Source of the DNA: Salinimicrobium marinum
Lineage (GTDB): Bacteria > Bacteroidota > Bacteroidia > Flavobacteriales > Flavobacteriaceae
Assembly (NCBI RefSeq): GCF_014651535.1
Contig: NZ_BMXB01000017.1
Location: forward strand, 1 to 64,000
Length of the DNA stretch: 64,000 nucleotides
Direction: 5' to 3'
This document shows positions 18,592 through 26,400 of this stretch, in pieces. The first letter of the stretch is position 1, and the number at the start of each line of letters is the position of its first letter. Position numbers and translations under genes: made by a program. The notes under the pieces are model-generated. The model did no database searches and was not told the DNA's origin. It worked only from the letters and a program-made list of their open reading frames with translations.

Positions 18592-20064
18592 ATGAATTTA
18601 AAAGATACCATTGTTGCCTTAGCCACCCCCGCGGGAGCCGGGGCTATTGCAGTCATTCGAGTTTCGGGAACAGATGCTGTTTCTATTGTGGCTCCATTGT
18701 TCAGGGCTAAGAGCAAAAAAGATTTAGCGAATGAGCCTTCTCACACTTTACACCTTGGGAACATCGTAGATGAAAAAAGAATCCTGGATGAAGTGCTGGT
18801 ATCGATCTTTCACGGACCGCGTTCTTATACAGGTGAAAATACCATTGAGATCTCCTGCCATGGAAGTCCGTACATTCAACAGGAAATCATTCAGTTACTG
18901 GTTAGAAAAGGCTGTCGCTCTGCAGAAGCCGGGGAATTCACCCTTCGCTCCTTTCTCAACGGAAAAATGGATTTGAGTCAGGCAGAAGCAGTGGCAGATC
19001 TTATTTCTTCTGAAAATCAGGCTTCACACCAGCTGGCAATGCAGCAAATGCGCGGCGGATTCTCAAATGAGATCAAAAAACTCCGGGAGGAACTGCTGAA
19101 TTTTGCTTCCCTCATTGAACTGGAACTAGATTTCGCTGAAGAAGATGTGGAATTCGCCAACCGGGATCAGTTTTCTCAACTTGTAATGCGAATACAGAAG
19201 GTACTCCAGAAACTGGTAGATTCTTTTTCCGTCGGAAATGTCATTAAAAACGGAATTCCGGTAGCGATTGTGGGCGAACCTAATGTAGGGAAATCGACGC
19301 TTCTCAATGCCCTTTTAAACGAAGAACGCGCTATTGTGAGCGAAATCGCTGGAACCACCCGGGACACGATCGAAGATGAAATTTCAATCGGTGGCATCGG
19401 ATTCCGCTTCATCGACACCGCCGGAATCCGGGAAACTGAAGACGTAGTGGAAAGCATCGGGATCAAACGGACTTTTGAGAAGATAAGTCAGGCGCAGGTA
19501 GTTTTATATTTGTTTGATACCTCCCGCCTTCGCCACCCTGAAATCAACACTGAGGTCCATCCCACACGTCATCCTGAACTTGTTTCAAGATCAAATTCTT
19601 CAAAGGAAAGTGCAGGCCCCACTCTGGAACAGGTAAAAGTTGAGATTGGAAAGATCAGGAATCAATTTCCACAAAAACCACTGCTCATTCTGGCCAATAA
19701 GATCGATCAACTTACTGATAAGGAAGTTGATTTTCTCAGATCTCAAGTCTCAGACCTCATGTCTATCTCAGCCAAAACCGGAGAAGGTGTAGAAGAGCTG
19801 CAAAACAAGCTCCTAGAATTTGTAAATACTGGGGAACTCCGGAACAACAATACGATCGTCACGAACAGCAGACATTACAACGCACTTCTGCAAGCACTGG
19901 AGGAAATCAATAAGGTTCAGGAGGGATTGAATGCAAATTTATCAGGAGATTTACTTGCCATAGATATTCGGCAGGCACTCTACCACTTCGGGGAGATCAC
20001 GGGGGAGATAACCAATGACGATCTGTTAGGAAATATTTTTGCTAATTTTTGTATTGGCAAATAA
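18592..20064 (+). CDS. mnmE: tRNA uridine-5-carboxymethylaminomethyl(34) synthesis GTPase MnmE
   Basis: A 490-residue MnmE (TrmE/ThdF), which with MnmG modifies U34 of certain tRNAs. The N-terminal formyl-THF-binding domain starts with DTIVALATPAGAGAIAVIRVSG. The G domain has GEPNVGKST (228-236), GTTRDT, DTAGIRET and NKID (369-372), and the protein ends in the essential Cys motif FCIGK. It is 20-40 residues longer than usual. The excess lies between G3 and G4 (about 314-345), where residues 325-334 (TRHPELVSRS) are encoded by a dispersed intergenic repeat in frame. The 3' end also serves as the attachment site of the downstream mobile element. Confidence 0.95.
   Translation: MNLKDTIVALATPAGAGAIAVIRVSGTDAVSIVAPLFRAKSKKDLANEPSHTLHLGNIVDEKRILDEVLVSIFHGPRSYTGENTIEISCHGSPYIQQEIIQLLVRKGCRSAEAGEFTLRSFLNGKMDLSQAEAVADLISSENQASHQLAMQQMRGGFSNEIKKLREELLNFASLIELELDFAEEDVEFANRDQFSQLVMRIQKVLQKLVDSFSVGNVIKNGIPVAIVGEPNVGKSTLLNALLNEERAIVSEIAGTTRDTIEDEISIGGIGFRFIDTAGIRETEDVVESIGIKRTFEKISQAQVVLYLFDTSRLRHPEINTEVHPTRHPELVSRSNSSKESAGPTLEQVKVEIGKIRNQFPQKPLLILANKIDQLTDKEVDFLRSQVSDLMSISAKTGEGVEELQNKLLEFVNTGELRNNNTIVTNSRHYNALLQALEEINKVQEGLNANLSGDLLAIDIRQALYHFGEITGEITNDDLLGNIFANFCIGK
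20044..20064 (+). repeat. Proposed attL core (mnmE terminal codons)
   Basis: The last codons of mnmE, Asn-Phe-Cys-Ile-Gly-Lys-stop. The first 15 bases recur at 47399-47413 with two differences, both at third codon positions. Confidence 0.6.
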
Positions 20065-20080
20065 ACAGCAAATTTTATTT

Positions 20081-20145
20081 GATATCATTTGATATTAAAT
20101 GATATCAAAACTCACTAAAATAGGGGCTTTATAGCCTCTTTTTAT
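20081..20145. terminator. Inverted repeat and terminator-like hairpin after mnmE
   Basis: An 11-bp inverted repeat (TGATATCATTT and AAATGATATCA, loop of six) at 20081-20108 is followed by a short hairpin AGGGGC/GCCTCT with a T-tract (about 20122-20145), a plausible mnmE terminator. Confidence 0.55.
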
Positions 20146-20173
20146 TTTATAAATTTTCCGAAGCTAATTCTTT

Positions 20174-20246
20174 TTTACACCTCTGTTTACACTTTATTTA
20201 CACCCCATTGTTAATTTTTCATCATAAGGTGTAATTTTTTACACCT
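20174..20246. promoter_or_regulatory. Repeated TTTACACC motifs, candidate integrase arm-type sites
   Basis: TTTACACC or TTTACACT occurs at 20174-20181, 20186-20193, 20197-20204 and 20238-20245, the first three spaced 11-12 bases apart. An inverted copy at 20227-20234 makes a perfect hairpin AGGTGTAA, four T, TTACACCT at 20227-20246. The cluster sits between the attL core and int. A further copy lies beside the proposed attR. Confidence 0.6.
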
Positions 20247-20286
20247 CAATCATTAATTTTCTTATCTTTATGAAAATTAAACAGTT

Positions 20287-21429
20287 ATGAAAATTAAACT
20301 AAAAAAGAAAAAATTAAAGACAGGAAAGTATAGCCTTTATATTGAATATTATAAAGGCTTCATACAGGATGAAAAGGGTAAGATTGAGCATAATAGGGAA
20401 TTCGAATATTTAAAAGAATACCTTATTATAGAACCAAGAACTGCAAAAGAACGCCAGGAGAATGCAGAAGTTTTGTTGAGAGCAGAGCAAGTGCTTTCAA
20501 TTCGTAAGGCAGAATATGCCCAGGGGAAATACGGGATTAAAGACAGATCTAAAGATAAATTATTATTCCTTACCTATTATGAGAAATTGAAGGAAGAAAG
20601 ATATGAGAGTAAAGGAAATTATGATAATTGGGATGCTGCCCAAAACCATATAGAAGACTACTGCAAGAAAAGAAAAATAACTTTTGAGGACATTAACGAA
20701 GAATTTGTATTAGGGTTTAAACAACATTTAAATAAAAAAGCCAGGACAAAATCCAATGTTCCCCTGTCTCAAAATTCTAAATATACCTACTATAATAAAT
20801 TCAAAGCAGCTTTAAAAAAGGCCTTTGAGGATGGTTATACCCGAAGAAACTTCGCTACAACCGTTAAAGCTTTTGCCCAGGGAGAAACTTCCAGAGAACA
20901 TCTTACCCATGAGGAACTTCAGGCAATGGCTAAAGCACGCTGTAAACATCCTGTTCTAAAATCAGCCTTTATGTTCAGTTGTTTAACAGGACTGAGATGG
21001 AGTGATATCAATAAACTCACCTGGTCTGAAGTTAGGGATGAAGAAGGCGAAACCCGTCTCATTTTTAAACAGAAAAAAACCTCCGGTCAGGAGTATCAAT
21101 TTATTTCAGAACAAGCCAGAGAACTTTTGGGCAAAAGAAGACAGGAAAAGGATCTTGTTTTTCAGGGTTTAAAGTATGGAGCCCATTTCAATGCAGAAAT
21201 CCTCCGGTGGTGCATGCGTGCCGGGATTACCAAACACATCACCTTCCATAGTGCCAGACATACACATGCCGTTCTCCTACTCGAGAATGGAGCAGATATC
21301 TATACTGTTTCTAAGATCCTCGGGCATAAAGAAATCAGAACAACTCAGGTTTATGCGAAAATTGTAGACAAGAAGAAAAAGGAAGCGGCTTATTTAATTC
21401 CTAAGCTGGAAATGGATTATGAAAATTGA
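20287..21429 (+). CDS. Tyrosine-type site-specific integrase
   Basis: A 380-residue tyrosine recombinase. The N-terminal part resembles an Arm DNA-binding domain, followed by a SAM-like core-binding domain (about 95-195) and the catalytic domain. Catalytic residues are visible: Arg near 236 in LTGLRWSDI, HSARH near 321-325, LGHKEIRTTQ and the Tyr near 356 in VYAKI. A -7-like box TATCTTTA lies at 20263-20270. It adjoins the mnmE 3' end, as expected for an integrase next to its own attachment site, and overlaps the following gene by 11 bases. Confidence 0.9.
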   Translation: MKIKLKKKKLKTGKYSLYIEYYKGFIQDEKGKIEHNREFEYLKEYLIIEPRTAKERQENAEVLLRAEQVLSIRKAEYAQGKYGIKDRSKDKLLFLTYYEKLKEERYESKGNYDNWDAAQNHIEDYCKKRKITFEDINEEFVLGFKQHLNKKARTKSNVPLSQNSKYTYYNKFKAALKKAFEDGYTRRNFATTVKAFAQGETSREHLTHEELQAMAKARCKHPVLKSAFMFSCLTGLRWSDINKLTWSEVRDEEGETRLIFKQKKTSGQEYQFISEQARELLGKRRQEKDLVFQGLKYGAHFNAEILRWCMRAGITKHITFHSARHTHAVLLLENGADIYTVSKILGHKEIRTTQVYAKIVDKKKKEAAYLIPKLEMDYEN

Positions 21430-22138
21430 TCTCTTTCCATACTTGGCCAGTCTTGGTTTTATCTACACCTATGGGCGATTAGCAATTCACTTTGCCCCAA
21501 AACTTTTCTGCTATTTTTTTAATGAGCCCGTTGCTTTGCAGCAGCAGGTAGAAAAACCCAGGATATTTCTACACCTGATCGGACTTGGCTTTATGCACCT
21601 TATGGTCTACTCCTATTCATCTCTGGAAAATACAGGTTTACTTATTCAATTAATCACTTGGCTTACTTTTATTCTTGGATTCCTTGCCTGTCAATTTACC
21701 TGGACTAAGAAATTTGAAGACACTTTTGCGCCACAGTTTAAAAGGTCTACTGCTAAATCTTCTGAAAATTTCAATCTTTCTATTTCAGATCTTCAACTGA
21801 GTCAGCTTTACAATGAACTCGTTAGATTCGATCTGATAAACCAGGACTTGACTTCTCTGGAGGACTTCAGAAATATTTTGCTAAAGGATTGGAGGGAACA
21901 CAATTCTAAACTTCATTTAAAGATGGACGGACCGACCTGTAGGGAATTCTACGATTATCTTATTAGGACCTATCCAAATAACATACTTACTATGAAAAAC
22001 TTATTTATTACCTCTAAGCTGGTTCTGCGTCCTGACGGTAAAGGTTACAATTATAATACTTTGAAAAATGCACCTATACGAACACCGGTTTCAAAACAAA
22101 ATGATACGTTAGCCAATATTTTTAAAAAATTGAGCTGA
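21419..22138 (+). CDS. Hypothetical mobile-element membrane protein
   Basis: A 239-residue protein whose start overlaps the integrase stop (ATGAAAATTGA). The N-terminal half has two to three hydrophobic segments (about 8-25, 52-66, 70-95). The C-terminal half is soluble and helical, with YNELVRFDLINQDLTSLEDF and KMDGPTCREFYDYLI. No family is recognised with confidence. Translational coupling to int suggests a role in, or regulation of, excision or transfer, but this is inference. Confidence 0.6.
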   Translation: MKIDLFPYLASLGFIYTYGRLAIHFAPKLFCYFFNEPVALQQQVEKPRIFLHLIGLGFMHLMVYSYSSLENTGLLIQLITWLTFILGFLACQFTWTKKFEDTFAPQFKRSTAKSSENFNLSISDLQLSQLYNELVRFDLINQDLTSLEDFRNILLKDWREHNSKLHLKMDGPTCREFYDYLIRTYPNNILTMKNLFITSKLVLRPDGKGYNYNTLKNAPIRTPVSKQNDTLANIFKKLS

Positions 22139-22180
22139 TCTACGGAATCATTTCTCGAAGTCAAACCTTTTAAGTTCAAT

Positions 22181-22876
22181 TCAAATACTATTCACTGTAG
22201 CTTGCAATTCATACATTATTCTGTCAAATCTTTCCAATCGATCCTCATAATATAAGTTTCCGATAATGGCTTCCTGTATTCTATTGTCTTTCAATATTTT
22301 TTGAAATTCTTCTATTAAGTATTGTTTCACGCCAACGTCTGATCTCAATATTTCCTCCTTAAAATCTGTGGTGTAGTTAAGAATGTAGACTATATCTTCA
22401 AAATCATGGCTCATTCTGGGATCCTTTCCTCCCCTGGAAGAAAAAGCTGAGAACTTGGTTGCTAAAAAATAAGCTAATGGAAGAATTCTAATTTGTGTTT
22501 CTTCTATTTGTATAGGAATAGCCTTTGGAAAACCCGGTTCAAACCATGGATTGGCTGGAGCCCAACCGACTTCTTTTGTGGACATAACATCTACTTTTAT
22601 ACCCTGAAACCTGAATCTACACATAATAAGGTCTTCAGATGATTGAGTGAACCCACGTTCGGTAAGAGTGTTTCTAAGTTTTTCAAGCTCTCCTACAGAA
22701 AATATTTCCATGGTAATATCAATATCTTTCGTAGGACGAACATCTTCTGCCGCAGCATCATTTATATATTGGCTAACAATAGCTCCTCCAACGTACACTA
22801 CATTCTCATTCAATTCACCCAAAGCTAGAGCTATACGTTTTGTAGCCTCCCTATTTATTAAAGTGTTTTCTAGCAT
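22181..22876 (-). CDS. Nucleotidyltransferase, AbiEii toxin-like
   Basis: A 231-residue protein with the nucleotidyltransferase fold of the AbiEii/AbiGii or MNT type. YVGGAIVSQY (near 28) is a degenerate Gly-rich motif, RPTKDIDITM (near 47) supplies Asp-x-Asp, and GIKVDVMS (near 94) supplies the third acidic residue. AbiEii-type toxins transfer nucleotides to tRNA or other targets, but the substrate here is unknown. Its start overlaps the upstream winged-helix gene by seven bases, so the two form a coupled pair that resembles a toxin-antitoxin module. It is convergent with the hypothetical gene ending at 22138. Confidence 0.72.
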   Translation of the reverse strand: MLENTLINREATKRIALALGELNENVVYVGGAIVSQYINDAAAEDVRPTKDIDITMEIFSVGELEKLRNTLTERGFTQSSEDLIMCRFRFQGIKVDVMSTKEVGWAPANPWFEPGFPKAIPIQIEETQIRILPLAYFLATKFSAFSSRGGKDPRMSHDFEDIVYILNYTTDFKEEILRSDVGVKQYLIEEFQKILKDNRIQEAIIGNLYYEDRLERFDRIMYELQATVNSI

Positions 22877-23382
22877 AATCGTTTTTCAAGTTCTTTAAAA
22901 GCAAGGTTCTTCTCACGTGCTTTGCCAACCCGTAGTGCATCACAAAGAGACATCAATTCATAGAATTTCTCATCTTTGAGGCAGGATTCCGGCACTTTGG
23001 AGTGAAGTGGAGCAATTGCCTGGCCCCTTAACTCACCTTTGAAATAAGGCCACACAAACGGTTCTTCGCTTTGAATAATATCTTTTAAAGGCTTTGCCGA
23101 ATGGGCAGTAGCAATTCCTCTAACTAGAGATCCCGGCTGTTGTGGATATACATATGGCAAACCATACCGCAAGAAATCAAGAATGGCTGTTTTCATTAAT
23201 CTCTTCTTATCAGCAAAAATAAGACCTGCTATAACTGAACGGTTAATACTTTCACTGATTTCACTAGCACTTATATTTAGTTCATGAGCCAGATCCTTCA
23301 TATACCAGCTATCACCTTTTTTTGCTGCTATCTTCAAAAGAACTACAATGTCATGAGGTCGCATTCCGCTATGCTCTTTCAT
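22870..23382 (-). CDS. Winged-helix DNA-binding protein, probable antitoxin/repressor
   Basis: A 170-residue protein with a MarR-like winged helix: MRPHDIVVLLKIAA, then MKDLAHELNISASEISESINR as the recognition helix region and LIFADKKRLMKTAILDF as the wing. The C-terminal half is Pro-rich and unknown. It precedes and overlaps the nucleotidyltransferase gene. A near-palindrome with three ATTCGC-type half-sites at 23425-23448 lies about 40 bases upstream, next to a minus-strand -7 box, and fits autoregulation. Confidence 0.65.
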   Translation of the reverse strand: MKEHSGMRPHDIVVLLKIAAKKGDSWYMKDLAHELNISASEISESINRSVIAGLIFADKKRLMKTAILDFLRYGLPYVYPQQPGSLVRGIATAHSAKPLKDIIQSEEPFVWPYFKGELRGQAIAPLHSKVPESCLKDEKFYELMSLCDALRVGKAREKNLAFKELEKRLC

Positions 23383-23401
23383 CTTTCTTATATTTAATTT
23401 A

Positions 23402-23448
23402 CAAATATAAGGATTTATTTAGTGATTCGCGATTCGCGAATTGCGAAT
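23402..23448 (-). promoter_or_regulatory. Promoter and palindromic operator of the AbiEii-like pair
   Basis: The minus-strand -7 box TATATTTG lies at 23402-23409. A 24-base near-palindrome at 23425-23448, with one mismatched pair, is built from ATTCGCG/CGCGAAT units centred on ATTCGCGAAT and covers the expected -33 region. Confidence 0.6.
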
Positions 23449-23836
23449 TTAGGAATATCAAAAGTATGAGATCATCCACAAAAGGTAATCTTCAAAATTA
23501 TAATACCTCACTCTAGAATATTTAATGGTAATAATAGAAGACCTTCAGTTCTGAATCCTTTAACCAGTAAGGGAGGCTTTCGGTTTCAATCTTTTTAATA
23601 TCCGGATTTACTTTTATATGTCCACACATATAAAATTCTAAGTTTTTGAAATCTTATATGCAATCACGTATAATATCAAGTTATCTTCTTCTATTCCATT
23701 TATTGAATACCTGGTATATAATTTTACATACATCGTACTGAATGTATACAATCTCCATTATTTCCCTTCCTAGTTTAGCTCCATAATCCGAAAAGCCAAA
23801 GTGCTTTTTTCAGTATCAACCTTAAACAATTTCATT
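23449..23836. other. Non-coding stretch with a perfect inverted repeat
   Basis: No gene is visible in these roughly 390 bases. A perfect 10-bp inverted repeat, TTTTATATGT (23612-23621) and ACATATAAAA (23626-23635) with a four-base spacer, could be an operator, an oriT-type site or an excisionase site. The sequence upstream of the HTH gene is otherwise AT-rich and featureless. Confidence 0.5.
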
Positions 23837-24130
23837 ATGGACACAATTAAAATTCTGGAACAACTGGATCGTATTGAGAACCTATTACGTGCAAGTAAAA
23901 CGGTCATGTCTTTGGAGGAAGCAAGTGAATATACCGGGATCTCCCGAAGCTACCTCTACAAGCTAACAGCAAAAGGAGAAATTCCCTTTTCTAAACCCAG
24001 GGGGAAAATAATCTACTTCTCCCGGGAAAAACTGGATCACTGGCTTCTTTCCAACTCTAAGAAATCTGCCGGGGAACTAAAGACAGAAGTCCTGGAATAC
24101 ACCTTCAGGAATAAGAAAAGATTCTTCTAA
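23837..24130 (+). CDS. Helix-turn-helix protein, excisionase-like
   Basis: A 97-residue protein of the MerR/excisionase (PF12728) type. A short coiled N-terminus (IKILEQLDRIENLLRA) precedes the HTH: MSLEEASEYTGISRSYLYKL, wing KGEIPFSKPRGKIIYFSREKLDHWL. The start at 23837 was preferred over an upstream ATG at 23801 because the HTH family starts close to this Met. It opens the replication/mobilisation gene block of the element, the usual position for such proteins in Bacteroidota elements. Confidence 0.85.
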   Translation: MDTIKILEQLDRIENLLRASKTVMSLEEASEYTGISRSYLYKLTAKGEIPFSKPRGKIIYFSREKLDHWLLSNSKKSAGELKTEVLEYTFRNKKRFF

Positions 24131-24146
24131 TCCAAACTCTGATATT

Positions 24147-25331
24147 ATGTCTGGCAATGAGGAAAAAATGTATGGGGTCAGGAAGCGAAAAAAGAAAACT
24201 GTCTATGACTATATCTTTGAATATGCTTCAAAGAAATATGAGCTCCGGTACGATGAGTTGGGGCATGAATTTCAGATATCTTTTTGTGGTAAGAATAACT
24301 GGGAAATCCTGGATGTCAATTCATTCCTGATTGAATTGTCCCAGTCAAATATAAAAGTCAATCCTGCCAAACTCGAGATCTTTTTAAGATCCCATTTCGT
24401 GCCTAAATTTAACCCTATCCAGGAGTATTTTAAAACTTTACCCAATTGGCATGGGGAAGACCACATTAGGGCTTTGGCTTCTTACCTTCCTTTAAAGGAA
24501 CCGGAACTCTTTGTTTACCATTTTAAAAAATGGCTGGTACGTACGGTCAGGTGCGCCATGGAAAAAAATTACTTCAACAAGCAATGTCTTGTTTTAGTAC
24601 ATCCACAACAGAACTCCGGAAAGTCCACCTGGTGCAGGTTCCTCTGCCCTCCTACCCTGGCAAAGTATTTTGCAGAAGACATCACTACAGATAAGGATGC
24701 CCGGATCCAGCTGACTAGAAATTTCATCATTAACCTGGATGAGTTGTCTATCCTGGCAAAAAAGGAAATAAATGCCCTGAAGGCTTATTTCTCCAAAACG
24801 ATGATCAATGAACGCTTACCCTATGATCGTAAGAATTCCACACTATACAGGACCTGTAGCTTTATAGGCTCCACAAATCGTGCAACCTTCCTCAATGATG
24901 AAACAGGCTCTGTACGCTGGTTATGTTTTGAGCTGAACAATACCATTAATTTCTCATATACCAGAGAAATTGACATTGATAAAGTCTGGTCCCAGGCTTA
25001 TAACCTAACTTACATAGATGAAAATTTCTATCCGGAACTCTCTTTAAAGGACATTGCTGAAAACGAAGAAAGGAATAGAACCTACAGGGAAACCACCATG
25101 GAAGAAGAGCTGCTTTGCAAATACTATTCCCCGAGCTCTGATCCTGCTAATTTTAAAACTGCTTCGGACCTGGTGATTCAGCTTGCCTGTATAAATCCCC
25201 GTCTCAATATGTACAGTATGGGAAGAGCATTAAAATCTGTGGGTTATGAAAGAATAAAATCAAAAGAAAGCCGGGTCTATGGCTACCTGGTCAGGCAAAA
25301 ATTCAAGTCCACACCTTTAGAAATTTTATAA
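24147..25331 (+). CDS. VapE-type (virulence-associated E) helicase-like ATPase
   Basis: A 394-residue P-loop ATPase of the VapE family (superfamily 3-like helicases of mobile elements). Walker A HPQQNSGKST lies near 152-161, Walker B in FIINLDELS near 192-200, and sensor-1 SFIGSTNRATF near 232-242. The C-terminal region (about 315-390) resembles DUF3874 winged-helix domains. In mobile elements these proteins accompany primases for autonomous or integration-coupled replication. It lies 16 bases after the HTH gene and about 200 bases before the Toprim primase. Confidence 0.85.
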   Translation: MSGNEEKMYGVRKRKKKTVYDYIFEYASKKYELRYDELGHEFQISFCGKNNWEILDVNSFLIELSQSNIKVNPAKLEIFLRSHFVPKFNPIQEYFKTLPNWHGEDHIRALASYLPLKEPELFVYHFKKWLVRTVRCAMEKNYFNKQCLVLVHPQQNSGKSTWCRFLCPPTLAKYFAEDITTDKDARIQLTRNFIINLDELSILAKKEINALKAYFSKTMINERLPYDRKNSTLYRTCSFIGSTNRATFLNDETGSVRWLCFELNNTINFSYTREIDIDKVWSQAYNLTYIDENFYPELSLKDIAENEERNRTYRETTMEEELLCKYYSPSSDPANFKTASDLVIQLACINPRLNMYSMGRALKSVGYERIKSKESRVYGYLVRQKFKSTPLEIL

Positions 25332-25338
25332 AAATAGA

Positions 25339-25501
25339 TTACCCATTTACCCTATAACTTAAAAAAGCCCTTGGACTAAGGGCTCAAGTAAGGGTAATTC
25401 CCCTCTTCAATTATCTACCACAATTACTTCCGGGTAATTGGGATAAATAGAAACAATAGCAAAAAAAGAAAGAAAAACCAGGTTTTACAAGGCCTGGGTA
25501 A
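25339..25501. repeat. GGGTAA/TTACCC repeats between helicase and primase genes
   Basis: Five copies of a six-base motif: TTACCC at 25339-25344 and 25347-25352, and GGGTAA at 25392-25397, 25432-25437 and 25496-25501. A 7-bp hairpin AGCCCTT/AAGGGCT sits at about 25366-25384. The position between two replication genes is compatible with an origin, but this is not proven. Confidence 0.4.
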
Positions 25502-25527
25502 ATGGATTAATTAAAAAATTAAAAGAT

Positions 25528-26400
25528 ATGAATTTCAAAAAACTATCGTGGAGAAGTGCCCGTAATGTTTGCATCGTAAAAATACTCGCAACATTAGGCC
25601 ACTACCCCACCAGAAAATCGGAAAAAGAAGCTTGGTTTCTGAGTCCCCTGCGGTCAGAAAGCCAAGCCTCTTTCAGCGTTTCTTTGATTAAAAACCTATG
25701 GTTCGACTATGGACTTGGAAAAGGTGGAAACGTGATAGATCTAATAATGGCATTGAAAAAATGTTTATTTGAAGAAGCAGTAGAGTTCCTTTCCAGTGAT
25801 TCCCATCCTTTTTTCTTTTGCCCGAAACCACTTCAGGGTACAGCGGATATCAATGAGGGGTTAAAAATTTTCGATATAGGCTTTATTACTCATCCTGCTC
25901 TTTTAAAATATTTGGAGGCCAGGGGCATTCCTTTTCCTATAGCTCAACAACATTGTAAACAAGTCTGGTATAGGATAAAAGCCAAACCATATTTCGCGAT
26001 AGGTTTACAAAACCATCTCGGAGGATGGGAACTGCGCAATCAGTATTGCAAAAATTCCAGCTCTCCAAAATCCTTTTCCTATCTCCGGAAAAACAACAAC
26101 ACCTTATTAATCACGGAAGGAATGTTTGATTTTCTATCCCTGGTAGTTATGGAGGAAGACCTGGTAAACGCTTCAGATGTTATTATTCTGAATTCCCTTG
26201 GCTTTGCTCATAAGATCAGGAAATACCTATCCAACTATAAACACATCCGGCTATACCTGGATAACGACCCTGCAGGAAATAAAGCAACCGATATGCTTAT
26301 TGACCTTTTTGATTCAGCCACCGATGAACGTCACTCCTATTGTGGCTTTAAAGATTTGAATGAAAAACTTATTAATTCCAAATCGAATGAAACATGTTGA
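25528..26400 (+). CDS. Toprim-domain primase-like protein
   Basis: A 290-residue protein resembling mobile-element DNA primases. The N-terminal region follows the CHC2 zinc-binding domain pattern (FLSPLRSESQASFSV, then FDYGLGKGGNVIDLIM), but the zinc-binding Cys and His residues are missing. The Toprim domain has LLITEGMFDFLSL (near 194-206) with the catalytic Glu and LYLDNDPAG (near 242-250) with Asp-x-Asp. It probably works with the VapE-like ATPase in element replication. It overlaps the MobC-like gene. Confidence 0.82.
   Translation: MNFKKLSWRSARNVCIVKILATLGHYPTRKSEKEAWFLSPLRSESQASFSVSLIKNLWFDYGLGKGGNVIDLIMALKKCLFEEAVEFLSSDSHPFFFCPKPLQGTADINEGLKIFDIGFITHPALLKYLEARGIPFPIAQQHCKQVWYRIKAKPYFAIGLQNHLGGWELRNQYCKNSSSPKSFSYLRKNNNTLLITEGMFDFLSLVVMEEDLVNASDVIILNSLGFAHKIRKYLSNYKHIRLYLDNDPAGNKATDMLIDLFDSATDERHSYCGFKDLNEKLINSKSNETC

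Noticed and set aside
20174-20246. Short regular repeats considered as a CRISPR array
   Set aside because: Repeat units are only 8 bases with 11-12 base spacing and no cas genes are present; they fit integrase arm sites better.
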